A stretch of DNA of 64,000 nucleotides from Euryodendron excelsum. Its lineage: Eukaryota; Streptophyta; Magnoliopsida; Ericales; Pentaphylacaceae. Where the stretch lies: positions 32,080,318 to 32,144,317 of the forward strand of contig CM065379.1 of the NCBI GenBank assembly GCA_033060915.1, given 5' to 3'. The notes beneath the pieces were generated by a model that was not told the DNA's origin, ran no database searches, and worked only from the letters and a program-made list of their open reading frames with translations. This document shows, in pieces, positions 55,943 to 64,000 of the stretch (position 1 is its first letter; each line of letters begins with the position of its first letter). A program made the position numbers and the translations under genes.

Positions 55943-58849
55943 AATCAGAGACCTCTAGAGGTTTCACCGTTTAAGTTACCGGCTATGAGAACAGCTCCAC
56001 CACCGCCTCCCTCCGCCGCCGACCGCCGCCGGTAGCTGACGATCAGATGGAGCATTTAAAGAATGGGGTGCCGGAATCTGACACGCTCGCACGCACGCAC
56101 TCGGAGATAACACCGGCAAGAAATTGGTGTCGTTTTTGTCGTTGTTGGGTTTGACCTTCACAGAAACGGTTCCTCTCTCTACCTTGCTTTAATTGCGCTG
56201 CAAGCAATTTTTGCTAAATATCACAAACCACCTTTGATTTTTCTGACAATGTCACCGACCACCCTGAATTTTTTTATTTTTTTATTAAGCTCACACACAT
56301 CCACAAACAACCTGCTTCGTAAATATTTCTTGATTAGTGTTTATTATTACTACCAAATGTTTTTGTGTTACACACAAATTGAAAAAGTGGTCATGATGTT
56401 GACCTACTACTATCTATGAACCTAAAAAAAAAATTAGATAGTTCACTGTTTTCAGGGTATTATTTTCGTTATAATTTTTACACTTCACATATTTAGTGCA
56501 TTTCATATTGTAATATAGAGACTTTAATGACAGTTGAACTATTGAACCACTAAAAATTGTCCCATGAACAGTTTTTGGATCCAATCTTGCACATAAATCA
56601 AGACATGCACCCTTTCTTCCAATTTGGTATGAGATGATTATCCTATAGTTAAAATTTTAAATTAAAATTCAATTAAATCTAGTTAAACATGCCATTGAAA
56701 TATAAGTATTTGTCATCTTTGGCTCAATTTGATTCTCAAGTAGTCCAATTAGGAAAAAAGACTGCGAACTTAAAACTAGATTACATGGTGTTATTGAATT
56801 CATTGATGCAAGAATGGAGGGCAAAACTCCACCTAATTTGACTATTATGAGATTTTTTAATGTCAACTTCATTTACAATAATTATTTACTCAAAATGTTG
56901 TACCCTTTTTAACAACTTAAAATATAGATTCAATGATTTTTTTTATCGTATGCATTGGATAACATGCAATCAGTTACCCCTAAAGAAGACAATTGTTAAA
57001 TCAGAAAATTTTAGCTTATTACTTAATGTTGAATGTGTTTAGTATAACACAATTTATAATAAATCTTAGCAAACAAATTTATTGTAAAACATTTGATTTT
57101 GATAATTTAATACCTAATTACTTCAACACTATTAATGGAATACTAAAAATTTGAGAAATTAATCTTTCATTTTATGAAACAACACAAACTAATACTAACT
57201 AATTAGAATAAGAGTAGATAAAGAGAAATGGAAAAAAAATTAAAGGAAAACATAGAGCTTACTAGATGATTGTTTGACAAAATTCTCAAGTGTACAAGTA
57301 TTTGAAATTCTCAAGTGTACAAGTATTCAAGCCCCTTACACATACAAAGTAGTTTAGTGGGTCAGGAGCGTGATCTTAAGATGAACTTTAACGAGTTTAA
57401 GTATTACTTAGTGTACTTCAAGTTTAATGAATACTTTTAATTCGTGGAGAAGTATAAGTATTTGAAATTTACTTTGCAAGGTGGGTTTAATATAACCTTG
57501 CCTTAAAAGAAGTTCCTCGTCATTAAAAATAAAACAAAAAAGTTCAAGCCCTAAATGTAAAGATGTATTAATGTCTTTATATAGGGATGTATATATATAA
57601 AAGAAGAAGCCGGCATGTATATATATATGTGCGCGCGCGCGCGTGTATGCATGTATATATATAAAAGAAGAAGAGGAAGGCACCCATGACTAACTACATT
57701 CTATACAAATTTCTACTTAGTCATAGTTATTATTCTTATTAGTATTTTCGAAGTTAAAGAAAAAAGGCATCATGAATGGATGGATGATGGTTGATGGATC
57801 GCAAGTTGGGTATGAGTGAAATTACTTAAAATGTGTGGGTACACTCTTTATAATAATCATAAAATGAAGATATAAAATACGAACAAAATTATGTCAAATG
57901 AGAATATTGTAGAAGAGATGCCTATAAATCTTATTTTGCTAAGTTATTGTTTTGGCTCTAGAACCTTATTTAAGTTTTCAATGTCATCCTTCAACATTTT
58001 TTTTTTTTTTTGAGCCTCTAAACGTTTATGGTTCCATCATTATTATCAAACTTATTAACAAAAGTAAGAAAATTTAACTCACGTACATCATCTATCTATT
58101 TGTACATTTTACACTTTAAATTGCGGTCAAATTTACAATAATTTCCTTTCTCCATCTCCGCTTCTCCCATTTACATTGTTTTTCTTAATTTCACATTAAA
58201 ATTACTCAAAAATGAATTACATAATGTAACATGATAAAAATATATATATTTACCTCTAGTAATTAGCTAAATTACATTGACTTAGCATTGACGTAATTAT
58301 GAAAGTTGGAGATCTCAAATAAGAAAATTAAAAGTTAGAGAATAACATTGAAGCAAAGCTTGGGGGACCAAATAATATATTTACCATGCAATACAATTAA
58401 AAAAATGTTTATACATCTATTTCTATACTATATATTATAGCAATTGATTGTTGGGTATTTGATGTTGAAAAACATAGTCCACTTTTATTGAATTTTTTGA
58501 ATTTTTAAATTTCTAATATTGTATGAGTCCTAGCAATACTGGTCTAATCATGAAATATAAAAACTTTTACCTTCGTAACTAATTGTTAAATTAATATTTA
58601 TTTGGAATTCTATAATTTCCCCTTAACTTCACTTTCTTCTTTATTCTTTTTAATTACTCTCTTTTTGAAAAACTTTCATTTAAACTCTTCAAAAATTTTA
58701 CTTTTGGCATTTACTTTTTCACTAGTAATAGAACAAGCAGCCGAATTTAAGGTCGTTCAAAATAAGGTTTGTAAAAACTTTTCTATCCTTAGGACATGGA
58801 TTTAACCAGAATATCAAGACCTAATAGGGTTGATTAATTATTAGCCAAG
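55943..58849. other. ATG18 upstream region and AT-rich intergenic DNA
   Basis: About 250 bp next to the ATG18 start is GC-rich (CACCACCGCCTCC, CGCACGCACGCAC), probably leader and core promoter. No clear TATA box was seen. From 56,200 onward it is AT-rich with no gene. A 25-bp tandem duplication (ATTCTCAAGTGTACAAGTAT) spans about 57,281-57,330. Confidence 0.5.
57613..57663. repeat. 51-bp perfect alternating purine-pyrimidine tract
   Basis: Every odd position is a purine and every even position a pyrimidine from 57,613 to 57,663. It comprises a (TA)n part, a (GC)n core at about 57,631-57,643, then TGTATGCATG and (TA)n again. It is flanked by near-identical TATATATATAAAAGAAGAAG on both sides. 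Confidence 0.9.
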
Positions 58850-59643
58850 TGTATGTGGGAGAATCGTGTATTTAACAATATCAATCAGATAATATGCGAA
58901 AGCAATCAACAATCACAAGACACACGATATTTAGCATAGAAATCCAATTGGACAAAAACCTCAAAGCACTATAAGAACAATTACAAGTTCATCCTTACAG
59001 TTACCCACCCTATCAACTCTCTCGTTTTCAGGTGTCGTTCCTCACGAATTTTTGGTGTACTCTTCTTGTATGTATCAGTCTGTCAATACGGTTCCTAACC
59101 GCTGAATGCCTTCAAGCACTGATCTAGTTCCAACAACGATGTCTTCTTGAAGTAGAAGAAACTCTTTCAGAACTTTAAAGATACTTTTCTGAATTCAAAC
59201 TTACAATTCTTTCAATGTGATCTTTGAATAATCCATAGATGTTTAGCTATCCTTCAAACGAAACCCCTTGTAGTCTATTTATGATAGCATTAGCCTCCCC
59301 AAGGTACAAGTCCAATTCGGTACGAGTTAGGTTTCCAAAATATAGCAGAAAATGAAGTTCATTGTTATTCTATCGCCATTTTGTTCAAACCCCTGAGAGT
59401 CCCATTTGAACGCCTCTTGTTCAAACACTGCTTAAATCTCAAAAAGTTATATAAAATCGATATATTATGGATCTTAGTAGCACTTCTGGTTAGGGAGATA
59501 TAGCCGTTTAAAATTTCAGCTTTGCATACTTTAGCAGCTTGTACTCTAGATAGCAATTACATATGTTGGGCCAAATACAACTAAAACTCAAATACAATCA
59601 AACTGCTTTTGTCAAAAGAATATGCCAACACTAAATACTAACA
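58850..59643 (-). repeat. 3' LTR of the copia relic (794 bp)
   Basis: On the minus strand it starts TGTTAGTATTTAGTGTTGGC and ends CCCACATACA, with TG/CA ends. A TATA-like TCATAAATAGA lies at 59,274-59,284. The start is fixed by the polypurine tract; the other end is less certain, as there is no second LTR to compare. Confidence 0.65.
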
Positions 59644-59655
59644 ATCTCCCTCTTT
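59644..59655 (-). other. polypurine tract of the copia relic
   Basis: AAAGAGGGAGAT on the minus strand, directly before the LTR start TGTTAG; the standard plus-strand primer. Confidence 0.7.
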
Positions 59656-60933
59656 GACAATTCCGTGACAAAACACAAAAAAACAAATATAATCAAAATT
59701 ACTTAAACAAATTGAAAGATATGCTCGAAAAAGTCACTTGTGTACCTGTTTATCTGGACTTCGCTTAAAATAGCAAACTTATGAAATCGCAAGTGAAATT
59801 CACAGAAAAAATTCTGCCTAAAAATTTCTCCCCCTCACATACATACAACATTTCTCCCTTTAATGCAATGCCAACAATATGATTTCATTCTAATATTTCT
59901 TCTCCCCTTTTTTGTCACATATTGACAGTAAGATTATCAAGATAACATGGAATGAATAAAACATATGCATGAGGGATCTTAAAACACACCAAAAATAAAA
60001 AATAAAAAATAAGGTGTGATTATGCAAACTATCATAGCCTCAATAATACATACATAAGATCATATAAATCAAATAATATTCATAGGTTAATAGAATTTGA
60101 TGCATGAATTAGCATGAAATTTTAAGCTCTTTATCTTAAGATGAAGATATTCATAAAAATAATCCAAGTGTGTGTAAACGGTGAACTCGCAAATACGAAA
60201 CTTGAGTACAAAACCATAGTAGTAATGAATAATAATAAAATTATTCAAATTCCAAATCAAATCACCCTACTAGAAGTCAAACCAACCATGTTTATAGGAT
60301 ATTCAATGGAAGCTCCCTCTCAATTTGATAATGTTAACCACATTCAGAATTTTATTTTGTTCTTGCAATTATATGGTGGTTTTCACACTATGATTTTACT
60401 CAAATGGTGCATATTTTGATATACATCCATAGTGGCTTTCACACATACTCATAGGCAGTCCTTTTCCATCATGCATTTTTTTTTTCTTTTTTTTTTCTTT
60501 CCTTTTTTTTCACTACAAGTACGAGGGAATAGAGATGAAAAAACATGAATTTTTGTCAACCTAGTACGCGATTTTCTATTAGATTATGAGGATAACTCAA
60601 ACTAATAAAACATATATACATGTTTCAATCAAGGCAATCACACCAAGTGTGCACAATGAGCACTAGTTGTATAATTATGAAAAATCATCACTCAAAACTA
60701 AGAGCAAAGAATTAAATCGTAGTTATTCACACTAGTTCTAAACTAACACAATTAGCATTATTCTCATCATATGAATGTAGGCATAAATACTATGAACTTA
60801 TTAAATATGCATAGACACAAAAATCTTTTCGTATTTTTTGTTTTTTAATATCTAAACAAAAAAATATGATCATTGCAATAAGACTATTGAGTAAGGATCA
60901 AATGTCTTCTTATGCTACATCGGAAACAAGGAC
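59656..60933. other. non-coding interior of the copia relic
   Basis: No recognisable pol or envelope-like coding sequence. A poly-T-rich run lies at about 60,477-60,510. The plus-strand ORF at 60,141-60,419 has no known domain. Confidence 0.5.
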
Positions 60934-62305
60934 TTATTCAGAAAGGTCAATCCCTACAGATTTTTTAGGGATATTTAAGGCCTCTAAATCAGATTTTCTA
61001 ATCCAAACAATCCTACACTTAGGATTGTCATTGATCACATGGGTCATGGATCTTGATGTCTGTTTATTTAAATATTCCAAAATGACCCTAATATGATTAT
61101 GAAGTTTACCAGGCTTCCTAGAATATGTATACATTAATGAATTAACAGTCTTTCTAAGCATGTTAAACCTAGGTCTAATATGCCCAACAATTCCACAATG
61201 ATAACACGTCAGAACAAACACAGATGGTTAAAAAAAATTTACCTTGCTGTTCCATGTATTTGAATGGGTAAGGCGTCCGTTTGACCGTTGTGCATTTGAA
61301 TGGTCTTCATTCAAATGGTGTCCGTTCAAACGCGATCCCCATGCATTCGAATGTGGCATATTGAGAATCCTAATCGAACTCCTCAATTTTGCCTCTTTTT
61401 GTGACTTTTGAGCAATATGGTATGTTTCTTTGGTAGATGCATTGCTTGGAGGGAGGAACTTGATATTCTTAGATGCATTTGCGCCATCAAATCCAATACT
61501 ATCTTTGATATCTACTTTCCTTTGAATGCTCCAAATATGATCTATCTTCATTGAAGCTATATTCTATTTTTAAGAATAGTATTAGTATATAACAAGTATA
61601 AATACCTTTCCCTCAAGCTCTTTAATAACAATATAATGTGAAGTGACTTTAATCAAGCAAATTGACCCTATCAGACTTAAGCTTATTAATAAGAATATCA
61701 GATTCAACATTATTGTTCTCAAGGGTGTCTCTCTCTTTTTAAACTACACCAAGCTTTTCAATCAAATCAGCATTTGTATTTTTTAATTTGACACACTTAT
61801 CATGTAACTTTTGATATATATCATCAATGTCCTCATCATCAAACTTATTAGAAACCTCTTGACTTGGCTCAACATGGTCATTATCACAATTAGACTTATC
61901 ATTAGGTAAGGATGAATAAAATGCCATGAAATTAGAATGATCCTCTTTATGTTCATCATTTTATTCAGTTTTAGACTCACTGGAATCATCCCAAGTAACT
62001 ACATGTGCCTTACCATTATTTTTTTCTTTTCATTTGCACGTTCACTAGAATCATCCCATGTAACTACATTCAAAGCATTGAGTAGTTTTAGATTTCAGGC
62101 CAAACCGACCTTTACCATTAGAATTGTTAGGAGTTGATTTTTTTACCTTTTTTTTTTTTTTCTTCCTATTGAGTTTATGTAATTTATTTAGAATAAGTTC
62201 CAAATCAGTCTCATCACTACTAGAATTATCTACATCTTCCTTAATGACTTTAGGTGCAAGACTTTTGTCTTTGTGAATCCTAGGTTGGCGTTGTAAGCAT
62301 CTCAT
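60934..62305 (-). pseudogene. gag: decayed copia gag
   Basis: Pieces in gag order, right to left: 62,305-62,051 (acidic DNSSSDETDLEL, Lys-rich linker, start of a first zinc knuckle CFECSYMG), 61,927-61,739 (FDDEDIDDIYQKLHDKCVKL), 61,551-61,228 (IGFDGANASKNIKFLPPSNA) and 61,221-60,934. The last begins with a second knuckle, CYHCGIVGHIRPRF, whose final Cys is replaced by Phe, followed by VNSLMYTYSRKPGK. Stops and shifts separate the pieces. Confidence 0.75.
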
Positions 62306-63254
62306 TTTTGTTCACTTGGCAATCTTTGGCCCAACTGGACTAACATTCAAGCCGACACAGACACATTCAAGCCCAAACTAGCTTTTCAGACTAAATCCAA
62401 TCAATCAACTTCTTTGTGGGCCCACCAGGCCCGATAGAGGCAAAATAACCAAAATGCCATTGTGGTATTGCTCAGTCCAATTCCAATTGGCACGTCTTCT
62501 TAAAGATGGTAAGTCTGTATTTCAACCTCAATTCCAGTCAAACTCAATTTGACACATCTTTTAAGAAAGTTAATCTCTCAGACGATAAGTCCCTCCAGCA
62601 TGACAAGTTTACCGAGAAAGCACAAAATCCCTCAGAGTAATAAGTCCCTTCATGCCCGTTGACTGGGACGAAACTCAAGTCCTCGAGATGGTAGAGTCGT
62701 TCACTTTTGGTGCCTGTTAGCTTGCCAATACAGAATGTCCGCTATTTGGCAAGTGGATCAGGAAAGTACTTAAGGCCCTGAGATGGTAAGACCATCTAGC
62801 AGCTTCCTGAGATCAAGTAATCTCTAGAATAAATGCATACCGTCGGAGTGACGAAAAAATTCATAAACATCACAACCGTCAGAGTGGTGAAGACATTCAA
62901 TAACAAATCGACATTGAGAATGCGAACAAACCTCCTATGTCAGGGGACCTAACACGCCTATTAGCCATGACACGTTTACTAAAGGACAAGATACCTTTGG
63001 AAACCAACTGGTCACACATCATTAGAGCGGCGAAAACACTTAAAACCTGGGTCAACACTAGTGCCTGTTAGCCCATTCCGGTGAAAAATGACCAAACTGC
63101 CCATTGGGCCCACCAGGCACGCTTCTCGAGAAAGTACTTAAGACCTCAGAGCAGTAAGTCCACCCTTCCAAGATTGTCCCAAAGCTAATCTAGCACGTTC
63201 TAGTGCCTTCTAGTTGCTTTTGGATAGATTCCGAGAGCATCCGGTTAAAATGAA

Positions 63255-63727
63255 TATTTTATCCCTAGGCAGCCAATCGCCTTCGAGAACCACACCGGCT
63301 CTGGGTATCAAACTGGTTACCTTCCAAGGATGATTTTAATAGTATTCCTAAATTTCTAGTACCTTTTTTAGACCATTCCAAGTCCATTTCGGTAAACCTG
63401 GTGCAAAATAACCGTTTTGCCCCTCTTGGGCCAGTCGCCTTTTCTAACAACACCGGCTTTGGGTATCAAACCAAAAATCCCTTGGAACATTCTTAATAGT
63501 GTTTCTAACCTTTAAGTCTTCTCACAGATCACTTCAGGTTGATCCTGGTGTTTTCCCGGTTCAAATGACCGTTTTGCCTCTGGTGGGCCGATCACCCTTT
63601 TCAACTATTCCGGCTCTGGTTCTCAAGCCAGCTACCTTCAGAACACTTTTTTCGGGCTCTCATCAATTCCCGACCGAATCTATTTCTTGGAACCTTCTGG
63701 ATCATTCCTGGACTTTTTAAATTCACT
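63255..63727 (+). repeat. about 158-bp direct subrepeats, three copies
   Basis: Copies start near 63,255, 63,413 and 63,570. Each holds a CGTTTTGCC-like start (TATTTTATCC in the first), a GGGCC-A/G-A/GTC-A/GCC segment, CCGGCT[CT]TGG and TATCAA[AG]C. The copies differ by many substitutions, so the duplication is old. Further degenerate units may exist upstream (about 63,085). Confidence 0.7.
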
Positions 63728-63912
63728 CCTAGTGAAACCAGACCAAAAATTACATAGTAGTCACAAGGATAAGCGTCTAAATCTTCTACTTATCAAAAGG
63801 ATCAAAGATCTATTTCTTGCCACCTTAAAACATTTCCTAAGCGGACTAGTGGCGCCAAGCCAAAAATTGGCATGGTGCCACTACAATAGGCTCTAGTCAC
63901 TATTTTAGTGGC

Positions 63913-63921
63913 CTATAAATA
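63913..63921 (+). promoter_or_regulatory. TATA box of the right-end LTR
   Basis: CTATAAATACAGGTGACT; the predicted RNA start is near 63,945. Its spacing after the subrepeat block is what would be expected for U3 enhancer repeats followed by a core promoter. Confidence 0.6.
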
Positions 63922-64000
63922 CAGGTGACTCCCTGCATATTCTGGGTCTGTAAAATCACTCCAAAAACTCCGTCTCTCTGAAAATGTAGCTCGAATTCCC

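Larger units (their letters stand above)
58850..62305 (-). mobile_element. Ty1/copia relic of SIRE/Maximus type, pol missing
   Basis: On the minus strand, right to left: gag pieces (62,305-60,934), a non-coding stretch (60,933-59,656), polypurine tract (59,655-59,644) and 3' LTR (59,643-58,850). Protease, integrase, RT and RNase H are absent. The gag style (long acidic stretches, CCHC knuckles) and the AAAGAGGGAGAT tract before TGTTAG match SIRE/Maximus elements. Treating all parts as one insertion is an inference from order and orientation. Confidence 0.65.
62306..64000 (+). mobile_element. probable LTR (U3/R) of another retrotransposon, cut by the window end
   Basis: Less AT-rich than its surroundings and repetitive. 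Motifs such as GTGCCTGTTAGC (62,708 and 63,059), GGGCCCACCAGGC (62,419 and 63,108) and AGTAAGTCC/AATAAGTCC recur. A TATA box at 63,913-63,921 with downstream CTCTCTGAAAATG resembles the end of gypsy LTR promoters. No coding frame. The element type and left border are unknown. Confidence 0.5.

Noticed and set aside
55766..56035. Plus-strand ORFs over ATG18 exon 1 and leader
   Set aside because: Antisense shadows of the GC-rich first exon and promoter.
62306..64000. Right-end repeat as the 5' LTR of the copia relic
   Set aside because: It shares no visible similarity with the 3' LTR at 58,850-59,643, and its TATA box points the other way.

Overview
The window is nuclear DNA of a flowering plant, most likely a eudicot. 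It holds three intron-containing plant genes, a gibberellin receptor (GID1), a histidine phosphotransfer protein (AHP) and an ATG18g/h-type autophagy protein, set in AT-rich DNA full of plant transposon families. There is no operon structure, rRNA, tRNA gene or CRISPR array. The species cannot be told from sequence alone.

Left part (1-10 kb): repeat-rich AT sequence with a 42-bp minisatellite, a tRNA-derived SINE, a possible small secreted cysteine-rich peptide gene (minus strand, about 2.7-2.9 kb), a truncated Ty3/gypsy relic (LTR, initiator-Met primer site and decayed gag, minus strand, 4.4-5.9 kb) and a hAT-like MITE with a perfect 8-bp target duplication.

Centre-left (10,036-19,993): one complete-length Tat-lineage Ty3/gypsy element with two 605-bp LTRs, 5-bp target duplications (GTGAT), primer site and polypurine tract. 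Gag-pol is broken by stops and frameshifts, and the integrase is cut off by a 65-bp tandem array. Between that array and the 3' LTR, on the opposite strand, lies a spliced extra ORF with its own TATA box. This antisense unit is the most unusual structure in the window.

Middle (20-38 kb): two related hAT-like MITEs, a second SINE with a 14-bp target duplication, the GID1 gene (27.4-29.2 kb, plus strand), a LINE fragment and a 2.87-kb Mutator-like element with long terminal inverted repeats, a 9-bp target duplication and a remnant of a transposase N-terminal domain.

Right (38-56 kb): AHP (six exons, minus strand) and ATG18 (nine exons over about 13 kb, minus strand, about 1018 residues). The large ATG18 introns carry a LINE fragment, a SINE and several MITEs. 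The three genes are separate units with no evident shared pathway: GID1 perceives gibberellin, AHP relays cytokinin phosphorelay signals and ATG18 acts in autophagosome formation.

Right end (56-64 kb): AT-rich DNA with a 51-bp perfect alternating purine-pyrimidine tract, a Ty1/copia relic of SIRE/Maximus type (gag and 3' LTR, pol missing, minus strand), and a probable LTR of another element (plus strand, 158-bp subrepeats, TATA box) running off the end.
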